From assembly GCF_001696615.3 (NCBI RefSeq), contig NZ_CP032268.1:1-64000 (forward strand): a stretch of DNA of 64,000 bases, in the 5' to 3' direction. The position numbers and the translations under genes were made by a program. Position 1 is the stretch's first letter. Every line of letters starts with the position of its first letter. Positions 36,003 to 44,645 of the stretch are shown one piece after another. Source of the stretch: Acinetobacter sp. WCHAc010034. Lineage in GTDB: Bacteria > Pseudomonadota > Gammaproteobacteria > Pseudomonadales > Moraxellaceae. The notes under the pieces were generated by a model. It saw nothing but the letters and a program-made list of their open reading frames with translations, had not been told where the DNA came from and searched no databases.

Positions 36003-36977
36003 CTAGGTTTTGAATAGTCGAGGTATCAGACGAATATAGATTGGTAAAAAGCATAGTTCAACGATAGTCTGAGTCAAGATTACAGCAGGAATTATGGGCA
36101 TACTTCCCGGAATTGCAAAAGCTAATGGAAGAATAACAAATGAATTTCTATATGATGCTGAAAAGGACACAGCACTAGCAGAGCCAGATTCTAATCGAAA
36201 AATACGAGCAATTATCCAACCCACGAATGGAGCAATAATGGCAAAAGAAATATAAATTGGTAAAGCTTGAAGAGCTGCACTTTTTGCAAGCCCAATTTGA
36301 GGCATAACTGATGCTAGGACGATAAACAAAACTAGGGCTGTGGCAGGTACAGGAAATAAGTTTAGGCTTTCAGCCACTTTTTCTGCTTGTTCATTTCTAT
36401 TCCCAATGAACTGAACTATAGCTGCCATTGCTAAGGGTGCAACAATGAACCATACAAACGCATGGACAAAAGGACCAATTTCAACAAGCTGAGCTACCTC
36501 TTCTCCGAGGAGTACACCAAGATAAATTGGTAGTAAGATCATTTGGATAAGCAATAATACAGGTGTCATCGCAAGTAATAATCTTGCATTACCTTTCCCA
36601 ACATGGGTGAAAGTAATCACATAATCAATACACGGTGCTAGTAGAACAAAAAGTACAGCTAAACGAATAAGTGGGTTTTCAGGTAAAAATTGTATTAGAC
36701 CTGCCGTAATTAAAGGTAAGGCAATAAAGTTAGTAATAAGTAATGCAGAAATAAAACGTAAATTTTTTAATGCCTTGCCAATTTCTGCAATAGGTACTTG
36801 TAAAAAAGTAGCAAATAACATTAATGCCAGTGCAGGGTTAATCAAACTTTCTAAAATCGTCGCTCCACTGATGGTTAATCCAAAAATAACTCCGATAAAG
36901 ATGGTACAGAAGTAGATTTTGACTTGATTATCTTCAAGAAAATTTCGAATATTTTCCATTTTAATTGAGTTACTCAC
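36003..36977 (-). CDS. Arsenic resistance-type permease (bile acid:Na+ symporter superfamily)
   Basis: The 324-residue inner-membrane protein has about ten hydrophobic segments and the Cys in VLLAPCIDYVITFTHVGKG, a position used for arsenite in ACR3-type pumps, together with SASYRNSFVILPLA. The superfamily also includes sodium-linked carriers, so substrate is uncertain. Its start overlaps the resolvase stop by eight bases on the same strand. Confidence 0.75.
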   Translation of the reverse strand: MSNSIKMENIRNFLEDNQVKIYFCTIFIGVIFGLTISGATILESLINPALALMLFATFLQVPIAEIGKALKNLRFISALLITNFIALPLITAGLIQFLPENPLIRLAVLFVLLAPCIDYVITFTHVGKGNARLLLAMTPVLLLIQMILLPIYLGVLLGEEVAQLVEIGPFVHAFVWFIVAPLAMAAIVQFIGNRNEQAEKVAESLNLFPVPATALVLFIVLASVMPQIGLAKSAALQALPIYISFAIIAPFVGWIIARIFRLESGSASAVSFSASYRNSFVILPLAFAIPGSMPIIPAVILTQTIVELCFLPIYIRLIPRLFKT

Positions 36978-37536
36978 TTGCTTTTAAATAGCGGTATACC
37001 GCCTGGCGACTAATTCCAAATGCCTGGCCTAATGCCATTTTTGAAGGGTACTTTCCTTCCTTCCATTCTTGTCTTAAAGCTTCAGCCTGTTCAGGTTTCA
37101 ATTTATGTACACGCCCTTTGTACTTTCCTTGAGCAGAGGCCAGTTTTATTCCTTCTTTTTGACGCTCTAAAATGATCTCACGTTCGAACTGTGCAAAAGC
37201 GCCCATCAATTGCAGCATCAAATTATCCATCGGGGTAGATTGAGCAGTGAAAGTAATATTTTCTTTTACGAACTGGATGGCAATTCCTCGTTTGACCAGT
37301 TTATCTACTTCAGTGACTAAATCTTTTAAGCTTCGAGCAAAACGATCCATGGAATGTACAATCACCCTGTCCCCTTCCCGGACATAGTTCAACATTTCCT
37401 GAAATTTCGGTCGGTCGGTATTTTTACCCGAAGCTCGGTCAACAAAAATCCGGTCGATTTCAATTCCCTCAAGTTGACGTCCTGTATTTTGCTCGACTGA
37501 ACTCACCCGGACATAACCTACTTTTTGACCTTTCAC
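36970..37536 (-). CDS. Serine recombinase (resolvase/invertase type)
   Basis: The catalytic domain begins KVGYVRVSSVEQNTGRQ, with the nucleophile among the two serines. It continues through DRFARSLKDL, the E helix MGAFAQFEREIILERQ and a C-terminal HTH (SKMALGQAFGISRQAVYRYL). I chose GTG at 37536; an extension to 37569 adds only 11 residues. Length about 188. It is probably a Tn3-type resolvase left from a lost transposon, now coupled to the arsenic-type permease. Confidence 0.85.
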   Translation of the reverse strand: MKGQKVGYVRVSSVEQNTGRQLEGIEIDRIFVDRASGKNTDRPKFQEMLNYVREGDRVIVHSMDRFARSLKDLVTEVDKLVKRGIAIQFVKENITFTAQSTPMDNLMLQLMGAFAQFEREIILERQKEGIKLASAQGKYKGRVHKLKPEQAEALRQEWKEGKYPSKMALGQAFGISRQAVYRYLKASE

Positions 37537-37698
37537 TCTTTCACTCCCCAATTGGATAAAAATGAACAATTTCGTAAATTATAAATCTTTAATATCAAAG
37601 TTACATGTTATATATGATTAAAAATCATTTAAATGATACATAAAATCCGGGACATTCTGAGTGTTGCTTTAGGGTACAGGCAAATAACACTCATCTAG

Positions 37699-37852
37699 AG
37701 CCTGTCACCAATTAGCTTGAGAAAACCTGATTTGTCCTCATTATCCTTTCATGACTAAAAGCTATGTATTAAGAAACGATCAGAGAGAACGGATTAAGGA
37801 TTTGTTGCCTGGACGGGCGGGTACTGTTGGAGTAACCGACAAAGATAACTGA
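37699..37852 (+). mobile_element. IS5-family (IS427 group) 5' fragment
   Basis: From ATG 37751 the sequence reads MTKSYVLRNDQRERIKDLLP and RAGTVGVTDKDN before a stop, matching the start of IS427-group transposases. Only the first 34 codons remain. The left end probably lies near GAGCCTGTCACC at about 37699. Confidence 0.6.
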
Positions 37853-38091
37853 ACTCTACTGTAAGTAGTCATATCCTTATTTTTATCTAATTGAGGTGTA
37901 TAGGCTGAAGGCATCATGTGATGTCATAAGAAAGGCTGAGCGGATTTTTTGCATGTGATTTAAAGTTTATGGCTGTTATATATTTGATATTAATAAGTAA
38001 GTTATTTGTTACAACGTGCATTGATCTACTTTTGCTGTTTCAATTGCTCTGTGCTATTGATACTACTCCGTTCGATTTTTGGTAAATTTTC
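37853..38091. other. Intergenic stretch before the acidic gene
   Basis: About 240 bases without a gene; AT-rich near 38080, consistent with a promoter for the acidic protein. Confidence 0.4.
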
Positions 38092-38427
38092 ATGTCTAAA
38101 AAAGTTTTTGAAGATTCAGATAAAAAAATTATATTACCTGCTGATATTAAATTTGATAACGGCTTAGTAGTACCTATTGAAGAGGTTAGTGTTAATACTG
38201 TCCGTGATGATGATAATAATATTATTGCCTTAGATCTTAATACCGATTATGACGGTCCAACTATGACTAACCACATAGTTTTTGATATTTATGGTCAGCC
38301 AGATACAGGTATTGGTTTATATGATGAAGACCCAGATTACTACGAACATCCTGATGATCGTTCTTATGATGTAGCAGAAGATATTTCCCAAGAAACGTTA
38401 GATGAAATACAAATTCAAATCAAATAA
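38092..38427 (+). CDS. Acidic small protein of unknown function
   Basis: The 111-residue protein is strongly acidic, with many Asp and Glu (for example LDLNTDYDGPTMTNH and GLYDEDPDYYEHPDDR). It has no recognisable motif. Such DNA-mimic-like charge can occur in anti-restriction proteins, but that is only an inference. A terminator at 38427-38460 separates it from the toxin-antitoxin pair. Confidence 0.6.
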   Translation: MSKKVFEDSDKKIILPADIKFDNGLVVPIEEVSVNTVRDDDNNIIALDLNTDYDGPTMTNHIVFDIYGQPDTGIGLYDEDPDYYEHPDDRSYDVAEDISQETLDEIQIQIK

Positions 38428-38460
38428 AAAAGCCCCTACACTAGTTGAGTAAGGGCTTCT
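38427..38460. terminator. Convergent terminator
   Basis: AAGCCCCTAC and GTAAGGGCTT pair around CTAGTTGA-like bases, with A and T tails on both sides, so it can serve the acidic gene and the toxin gene. Confidence 0.75.
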
Positions 38461-38463
38461 TGT

Positions 38464-38727
38464 TCATTCGTAGTGGTAACGACATGAAATAATCGTTATC
38501 GCTGCGTCTGTTACTTCATAGACTAGTCTATTCTTTTCATCTATTCGTCTGCTCCAAAACCCAGATAAATCACCGAGTAATGGTTCAGGCTTACCAATAC
38601 CTTCAAATGGAGTTCTCAGACACTCCTTGATTAAGGCATTGATTCGCTTTAGAGTCTTTTTGTCTTGGCTTTGCCAGTAAACATAATCATCCCAAGCTGA
38701 AGGTGTAAAACTAGTCTTCCGTTTCAT
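38464..38727 (-). CDS. yoeB: YoeB-like RNase toxin
   Basis: YoeB/RelE toxins cut mRNA at the ribosome A-site. The 87-residue protein has the conserved FTPSAWDDYVYWQ start, GKPEPLLGDLSGFWSRRI, and the C-terminal catalytic tail CRYHYE with His and Tyr. It is the downstream gene of a standard antitoxin-toxin operon, overlapping the antitoxin by 17 bases. It helps keep the plasmid. Confidence 0.9.
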   Translation of the reverse strand: MKRKTSFTPSAWDDYVYWQSQDKKTLKRINALIKECLRTPFEGIGKPEPLLGDLSGFWSRRIDEKNRLVYEVTDAAITIISCRYHYE

Positions 38728-38974
38728 CTAAAAGTTCTCTTTCGATCGTTTTAGATGCTCGTAATTCTGCAATTGATTTTGCTAAATGTGCTGCATTACT
38801 TGGAGAAGACATGAGATGCAATGTTTCCATCAAACTATCGTAATAGTCTTGACCCATAACAACGGCATGTTGACCTTCTTTACGTGTAATAACAGCTACA
38901 TCTGCATCATCAATAACACGGTCTAAAACCGTTTTCAGGTTATTGCGAGCATCTGTATATGTAAATACATGCAT
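38711..38974 (-). CDS. yefM: YefM/Phd-type antitoxin
   Basis: The 87-residue antitoxin starts HVFTYTDARNNLKTVLDRV, the Phd/YefM DNA-binding fold, and has an acidic C-terminal tail (ERELLDETED) that should block YoeB. Its promoter lies before 38974, where a GTACAG-type dyad around 39016-39036 could be the operator. Confidence 0.9.
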   Translation of the reverse strand: MHVFTYTDARNNLKTVLDRVIDDADVAVITRKEGQHAVVMGQDYYDSLMETLHLMSSPSNAAHLAKSIAELRASKTIERELLDETED

Positions 38975-39080
38975 TTATAGCCACCGATTAACAATCATCA
39001 TTGTCTTAGTAATTTTAATTGTACAGTATTCTGTACATAAAGTAAAACACTTACTTCGTAAAAAGTAAGAGCCATAATTT

Positions 39081-39377
39081 ATGGCACTGTTGCAAATAGC
39101 GATTGATGATAAGCAAAATAGTTTTTTAGCTAAAAGTTCAGTATATGAATCTCTTCCATTGTCGGCATTTTTAGGGCGAAATCATTCTTTGGGCTGTGTG
39201 CTGGTATTGTAATATGGCATTAGCTACGTGAACTTCGGGAAATGCTTTCTGAACGTGGTGTGAATGTTGATCACACGACTATCTCAGAGTGAAGTGTGTC
39301 TAGTTAATAGAGTTTTCGGTCTCTAAGCTTTTTTGAAGGGAATCTCATTGATTCAGTTCCCTATTTGCAACAGTGCC
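39081..39377 (+). mobile_element. IS6-family element with internal deletion
   Basis: Perfect 17-bp terminal repeats GGCACTGTTGCAAATAG at 39081-39097 and 39361-39377 enclose only about 297 bases. The inside joins the transposase N-terminal coding region (about 39178) to its C-terminal tail near 39290. It could be moved by a complete IS6 relative. No target duplication is seen. Confidence 0.8.
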
Positions 39378-39490
39378 ATTAAAATTACTAATATTTTTAA
39401 ATAAGAAACTTTTTGGACAAATTATTTCAAACAGACCTGTAAAACAATTAAACTATTTATACATAAATTTATAAAATAGGGGGAAATTTT

Positions 39491-39724
39491 ATGACTGACT
39501 TTATTAATAATATTCCATCCGACTTACCGGCTTGGGCATGGGTAGCTATCACCGCTCTAGTAGTTTTAGGTCTTTGGCTTTTAGCTAAAGCGACCGGTAA
39601 CACCAATAAAAAAACAACAATCATTAAAGGTGTGAATCAATCATCAAGTTTTGCCAGTTCACAGCAAGTTGCAGAGACAATTCATAATCACGATAGTAAA
39701 CCTAAATCAGATCAAGGCGAATAA
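39491..39724 (+). CDS. Small single-span membrane protein of the ABC-three-component operon
   Basis: The 77-residue protein has a membrane helix (residues about 15-35, AWAWVAITALVVLGLWLLA) and a tail holding SSQQVAETIHNHD. Nearly the same element, NTQQVAKTIINNY, occurs near the start of the next protein, two bases downstream, so the two may associate through it. An AGGGGGAA ribosome site precedes it. I infer it is a membrane effector or anchor; no family match was available. Confidence 0.6.
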   Translation: MTDFINNIPSDLPAWAWVAITALVVLGLWLLAKATGNTNKKTTIIKGVNQSSSFASSQQVAETIHNHDSKPKSDQGE

Positions 39725-39726
39725 TC

Positions 39727-40275
39727 ATGGGGGCATTATCAGAAAAAGTAGATATTAGTGAAGTCACACAAGGCGGTTCAAACAATACTCAACAGGTTGC
39801 TAAGACCATCATCAACAACTATGGAACCACTCCATTTAACGAATCAAAAAAATCTTTTATAATTCAAGATATTATCGAAAACATTATTGAATTAGAATTA
39901 TCTTTTGAGGCTTCAGAGGTAGATGTAAAAATATACGATATAAGTAAAAAAGTGGATCACAATAGAATTGAAATTTACAAAGAAGCCTTCGATTTTTTCA
40001 TGGGACACAGACAAGTAATTCAGTCACGATTGCATGCATTGGAAAACAACCTTACACCACTTGCAACAAATAAACTTTTTATGGTCATTCGAAATCTTTA
40101 CCACAAATATGTTTATTTAAAAGATCCAGACTCTATAATTGGTCAAATGCAAACTGAGTTGTCTAATATTTTACTGGCAAGTAATCCAGAAAACTATGAT
40201 AATATTTCATACGTACCATCAATTATTTTCTATGTTTTCTCTGAATGCCAAATATTTAAAAAGCCTCCGCTATGA
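39727..40275 (+). CDS. ABC-three-component-like subunit with shared QQVAxTI motif
   Basis: The 182-residue protein begins with a polar stretch that includes SNNTQQVAKTIINNYG (residues about 18-33), then a helical domain (IYKEAFDFFMGHRQVIQSRL, then KLFMVIRNLYHKYVYLKD) similar in kind to the C-terminal domains of ABC-three-component systems. Its ATGA stop-start overlap with the next gene shows coupling. The call depends on the operon layout more than on a firm match. Confidence 0.6.
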   Translation: MGALSEKVDISEVTQGGSNNTQQVAKTIINNYGTTPFNESKKSFIIQDIIENIIELELSFEASEVDVKIYDISKKVDHNRIEIYKEAFDFFMGHRQVIQSRLHALENNLTPLATNKLFMVIRNLYHKYVYLKDPDSIIGQMQTELSNILLASNPENYDNISYVPSIIFYVFSECQIFKKPPL

Positions 40276-40505
40276 TTTTACTATCCAATAAGAATCCTAA
40301 AAATTCAGTATATTATTTAGGCTCCGTCTTATTAAAAATCATGATTCAAAATAAAGAAAACAATCTTGGAATTAATGATTATTATGATCTAGTCAACAGC
40401 ATTGAACCTATTTCAATGAATAGATTTTTATTAGTTTTAGACTGGTTATATATGCTTGGAAAAATAAGCTCAGACAGTAAAAAAGGATTAATTTTATGTA
40501 TCTGA
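40272..40505 (+). CDS. ABC-three-component middle subunit-like protein
   Basis: The 77-residue protein is entirely helical (YYLGSVLLKIMIQNKENN, then MNRFLLVLDWLYMLGKI), matching the small winged-helix-like middle components found before DUF2326 ATPases. It overlaps both neighbours (ATGA before, 10 bases after), so the four genes form one tightly coupled operon. Confidence 0.65.
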   Translation: MILLSNKNPKNSVYYLGSVLLKIMIQNKENNLGINDYYDLVNSIEPISMNRFLLVLDWLYMLGKISSDSKKGLILCI

Positions 40506-40972
40506 AATACTTATCCATTAAAGATAAGGATAATAATCCTATTCAACATGTTGAGTTCAAGAAAGGTATAAATATAATTAAAGGTGAGAAATCTAATAAT
40601 ACTTCAAATACAAAAACAAATAGTTTAGGTAAAACAACGCTTTTACGCTGTGTAGATTTTTGTCTTGCAGGTAAATGGAGTTCATTCGTCTTTGATAAAG
40701 AGTTGAAAGACACAAAGAATAATACTGTATTTAATTTTCTTAAAGAAACACTGCCTTCTTTCGAATTAGTGCTCGCCGATACTCTAGAGAATAAAGTTAC
40801 AAAAACCCTTAAGATCACTAGATCACTTACAATCAATCAAAAAGCAAAAAAAGAGACTAGTTTTTTTAGTACCAATAATTTTATCAATGGTGAATTAGTC
40901 TCAGAAGCAATTTTTGAAGAAAAAATTAAAAAAATGCTATTTGACTTCCAAGGTGATAAACCATCTCTAAGA

Positions 40973-40981
40973 CAATTGACT
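40973..40981. repeat. 9-bp target duplication, IS17-like copy 2 (left)
   Basis: CAATTGACT; repeated at 42020-42028. Confidence 0.9.
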
Positions 40982-42019
40982 GGCTTTGTTGCACAAACCT
41001 ATCTGTAAAGGCTTTTTCAGCGATATAATTTTCAAATGAAGAAGCCTATACACAAAATCTATCGCACAACCAATTGGCCCGCATATAACCGAGCACTCAT
41101 GAGTCGCGGAAATATTGCCATTTGGTTTGATCCTGCTACGCAATGGTATGCTCCATCAAAAGGCAAACAAGGGCGAAATCAAACCTACTCCGACGCAGCT
41201 ATCCAATGCTGCTTAATGATTAAATCCTTATTCCGTCTATCTTTACGTATGGTCACTGGCTTTGTGCAAAGTCTGATTAAACTTTGTGGATTAAATTGGA
41301 CCGCACCAGATTACAGTACGCTTTGCAGAAGACAAAAACATATTGATATTGCGATTAATTATCAAAAAAGCAGTGGTGGGCTTAACTTGCTGGTAGACTC
41401 TACCGGTCTAAAGTTTTTAGGTGAAGGTGAATGGAAAAGGAAGAAACATGGACCTGAATATCGTCGCCAATGGCGTAAACTTCATATTGGTATAGATGCT
41501 GAAACCCTTCAAATACGCGCCATTCAACTCACTACAAATAATGTGAGTGATTCACAAGTGCTTGGTGATTTACTCGATCAGATTCCACAAGATGAGCAGA
41601 TTGACTCTGTTTATACCGATGGAGCTTATGACACCAAGCAATGCCGTCAGGTCATTGCAGATCGGCAAGCGCATGCGGTGATTCCACCTAGAAAAAATGC
41701 GAAACCATGGAAAGATACAAAGATCAGCTCGCTAGCGCGAAATGAATTACTTCGAACAGTTAAACGTTTAGGCAGGACATTATGGAAAAAATGGTCCGGC
41801 TATCATTGCCGAAGTTTGGTCGAAACTAAGATGCATTGCATCAAATTATTGGGGGATAAACTCAGTGCAAGAAAATTTGATAGCCAAGTCAATGAAATTC
41901 ATGCACGTGTAGCAGTCCTCAACAGATTTACGGAATTAGGTCGACCACTTACCCAAGTTACGCCTTAAATTTGGCTCAATTAGGGGGCTTTGTATTTCAA
42001 ATCTTTGTGCAACAAAGCC
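40982..42019 (+). mobile_element. IS17-like IS (IS5 family), copy 2
   Basis: 1038-bp element with terminal repeats GGCTTTGTTGCAC and intact 9-bp flanks, inserted in the ATPase gene after codon for Thr in RQLT. Its transposase is identical to copy 3, which lies only 290 bases away in the opposite orientation. Confidence 0.92.
41036..41968 (+). CDS. IS5-family transposase, copy 2
   Basis: The 310-residue DDE transposase is full length and identical to the copy 3 protein. It carries LLVDSTGLKF, VYTDGAYDTK and SLVETKMHCIKLLGD as catalytic blocks. Compared with copies 1 and 4 it has several changes, such as KFDSQVNE after LSAR. It appears intact. Confidence 0.9.
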   Translation: MKKPIHKIYRTTNWPAYNRALMSRGNIAIWFDPATQWYAPSKGKQGRNQTYSDAAIQCCLMIKSLFRLSLRMVTGFVQSLIKLCGLNWTAPDYSTLCRRQKHIDIAINYQKSSGGLNLLVDSTGLKFLGEGEWKRKKHGPEYRRQWRKLHIGIDAETLQIRAIQLTTNNVSDSQVLGDLLDQIPQDEQIDSVYTDGAYDTKQCRQVIADRQAHAVIPPRKNAKPWKDTKISSLARNELLRTVKRLGRTLWKKWSGYHCRSLVETKMHCIKLLGDKLSARKFDSQVNEIHARVAVLNRFTELGRPLTQVTP

Positions 42020-42028
42020 CAATTGACT
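42020..42028. repeat. 9-bp target duplication, IS17-like copy 2 (right)
   Basis: CAATTGACT, identical to 40973-40981. Confidence 0.9.
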
Positions 42029-42299
42029 CCAAAATTTATTCGAACTTCTGATCATCAAATTTCCAATATTATTAAATATCTCCATCCATCTACTTCTTCA
42101 TTTGAGTATGAATTATTACATTTGTTCTTATTTGATTTTCCTAAAATGGATATTATTCATGAAAGAACAAATATTGAGCATACCATTGGATCAAAATCAC
42201 AAGAGTTTAAATATCTTAATAACACGTTAAGTACTGGTAAACGTGAAATCAATGATGTAAAAAAAATAGAGCTTCTTGAACTCAAGTCAAAATATGACA

Positions 42300-42308
42300 G
42301 TTTCCAAA
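42300..42308. repeat. 9-bp target duplication, IS17-like copy 3 (left)
   Basis: GTTTCCAAA; repeated at 43347-43355. Confidence 0.9.
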
Positions 42309-43346
42309 GGCTTTGTTGCACAAAGATTTGAAATACAAAGCCCCCTAATTGAGCCAAATTTAAGGCGTAACTTGGGTAAGTGGTCGACCTAATTCCGTAA
42401 ATCTGTTGAGGACTGCTACACGTGCATGAATTTCATTGACTTGGCTATCAAATTTTCTTGCACTGAGTTTATCCCCCAATAATTTGATGCAATGCATCTT
42501 AGTTTCGACCAAACTTCGGCAATGATAGCCGGACCATTTTTTCCATAATGTCCTGCCTAAACGTTTAACTGTTCGAAGTAATTCATTTCGCGCTAGCGAG
42601 CTGATCTTTGTATCTTTCCATGGTTTCGCATTTTTTCTAGGTGGAATCACCGCATGCGCTTGCCGATCTGCAATGACCTGACGGCATTGCTTGGTGTCAT
42701 AAGCTCCATCGGTATAAACAGAGTCAATCTGCTCATCTTGTGGAATCTGATCGAGTAAATCACCAAGCACTTGTGAATCACTCACATTATTTGTAGTGAG
42801 TTGAATGGCGCGTATTTGAAGGGTTTCAGCATCTATACCAATATGAAGTTTACGCCATTGGCGACGATATTCAGGTCCATGTTTCTTCCTTTTCCATTCA
42901 CCTTCACCTAAAAACTTTAGACCGGTAGAGTCTACCAGCAAGTTAAGCCCACCACTGCTTTTTTGATAATTAATCGCAATATCAATATGTTTTTGTCTTC
43001 TGCAAAGCGTACTGTAATCTGGTGCGGTCCAATTTAATCCACAAAGTTTAATCAGACTTTGCACAAAGCCAGTGACCATACGTAAAGATAGACGGAATAA
43101 GGATTTAATCATTAAGCAGCATTGGATAGCTGCGTCGGAGTAGGTTTGATTTCGCCCTTGTTTGCCTTTTGATGGAGCATACCATTGCGTAGCAGGATCA
43201 AACCAAATGGCAATATTTCCGCGACTCATGAGTGCTCGGTTATATGCGGGCCAATTGGTTGTGCGATAGATTTTGTGTATAGGCTTCTTCATTTGAAAAT
43301 TATATCGCTGAAAAAGCCTTTACAGATAGGTTTGTGCAACAAAGCC
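42309..43346 (-). mobile_element. IS17-like IS (IS5 family), copy 3
   Basis: 1038-bp element in reverse orientation to copy 2, with 9-bp GTTTCCAAA flanks, inserted in the same ATPase gene after YDSFQ. Two identical inverted copies 290 bases apart can recombine and invert the DNA between them. Confidence 0.92.
42360..43292 (-). CDS. IS5-family transposase, copy 3
   Basis: 310-residue transposase identical in sequence to copy 2 on the opposite strand. It is intact. Confidence 0.9.
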   Translation of the reverse strand: MKKPIHKIYRTTNWPAYNRALMSRGNIAIWFDPATQWYAPSKGKQGRNQTYSDAAIQCCLMIKSLFRLSLRMVTGFVQSLIKLCGLNWTAPDYSTLCRRQKHIDIAINYQKSSGGLNLLVDSTGLKFLGEGEWKRKKHGPEYRRQWRKLHIGIDAETLQIRAIQLTTNNVSDSQVLGDLLDQIPQDEQIDSVYTDGAYDTKQCRQVIADRQAHAVIPPRKNAKPWKDTKISSLARNELLRTVKRLGRTLWKKWSGYHCRSLVETKMHCIKLLGDKLSARKFDSQVNEIHARVAVLNRFTELGRPLTQVTP

Positions 43347-43355
43347 GTTTCCAAA
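43347..43355. repeat. 9-bp target duplication, IS17-like copy 3 (right)
   Basis: GTTTCCAAA, identical to 42300-42308. Confidence 0.9.
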
Positions 43356-44392
43356 TCTCAAAAGAGTATGATCATGAAAATGATGCTTTAAATAAGATTC
43401 AAGAAAAAATAAATAAAACGAAAGCTCATATCAATGAACTTTTACTTGATAAAGATGTTTGGGAAAAGCGATTAGCGGAAATGCTATCAAAGAGTAATTC
43501 TATTGATACTCAAACTATAGAGTACATCTATAAAGAAGCTCAAATCTACAATATCGATATACATAAAAAGTTTGAAGAAACTGTTATTTTCCACCAAAAA
43601 ATGATTGAAAATGAAGTTGAATTTATCAAAAAATCAGTTTCTAAAAGCAAAGAAGCAATTAATTCACTAGAATTGGAACATGCTAAATTAGCAGAAGAAT
43701 ATTCAGTCCTGCTAAATCAATTAGCAAAAACAGGCTCTCTTACTGAATATACCAATTTAGGTCATCAAATTAATGAACTTACTAAAGAGATTGCGGAGAC
43801 TGAATCCTTAATAAGTCAACGTGAAAAAACCTCGGAAGAGTTGGCATCACTTAAACAGCAATTTAATAATCTAACGATAAAAATTGAGGATATATTAGAA
43901 AAAATGCGAATTAAAATTACTATTTTTAATCGCTATTTTTCTGAATACTCAAAGATTCTAACCGATGATAGTTACTACATAGTTGTCAACAAGGATAAGC
44001 TTCAACACTTCACCCTTATACCAAGTTGTGAAAGAAACGATAGTAATATTGGTGATGGTAGTAAACAAAGCGTCATCATTGCTTTCGATTTAGCTTATGT
44101 TTCATTTGCCAATGACCATACTATTAACCTAACAAGACCACACTTTTTTACACAAGATAAAATAGAAATTATTGATGTCAATATCTTGGATAGATTGATC
44201 AACCTTATTAATAGAGTCGATTGTCAGTTTATATTTCCTATCATTTCAGACAAATTAGATGGCATCCCCGATTTTGATGATAGTAATATAATACTTACAT
44301 TATCAGAGGATAATAAATTCTTTAATATTGAGAAATACAACTCTGCCAAGAAAGGTTTAATATCAAAGTCTATAATCGATCTTGCTTTATAA

Positions 44393-44645
44393 TATTACAT
44401 CCAATATAAGCCAGGCTTCTTTAACTATAGCTAACTTGATTAGACATTTAAGTATTAAACTATTTTATAGCTACAATATTTAATGTCTGAAAAAGCTTTT
44501 AATTGTATGGATAGATAGCCCAAGCGTAAGTATCCGGCGATATTTATATATGAAATTCGAGTATTAGGATCCAAAAACCTAATTTTTATAAGCAGATACT
44601 CGTTATACTTAAGCAAATTTAGGTATTACTAGAGATTCTTGCTTC
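44393..44645. promoter_or_regulatory. Leader region of the type I RM operon
   Basis: About 250 bases between the ATPase gene and hsdM. It probably holds the hsd promoter. A GATTCTTGCTTC-type stretch precedes the ATG, but no clear -35/-10 pair or operator is visible. Confidence 0.35.

Larger units (their letters stand above)
40496..44392 (+). pseudogene. DUF2326/SMC-like ATPase of ABC-three-component system, split by two IS copies
   Basis: The gene begins MYLKYLSIKDKDNNP, has a Walker A region SLGKTTLLRCVDFCLAG (about residues 43-60), a long coiled coil in the last exon-like part (about 43380-43900), and a C-terminal DUF2326-like region (IPSCERNDSNIGDGSKQSVI). Removing both elements and one 9-bp repeat from each joins PSLRQLT to PKFIRTS and YDSFQ to ISKEYDH in frame, giving 600 codons plus stop. 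As it stands only three fragments are open (40496-41008, 41990-42331, 43334-44392). Function should be lost. Confidence 0.82.

Noticed and set aside
37560..37600. XerC/XerD (pdif) site near ATTTCGTAAATTATAA
   Set aside because: The XerC-like half is partial and the XerD half is missing. Other candidates (for example near 51890) also fail on spacing.
38092..38427. Acidic protein as an anti-restriction DNA mimic (ArdA-like)
   Set aside because: Charge alone supports this; no ArdA motif was seen, so it remains unnamed.
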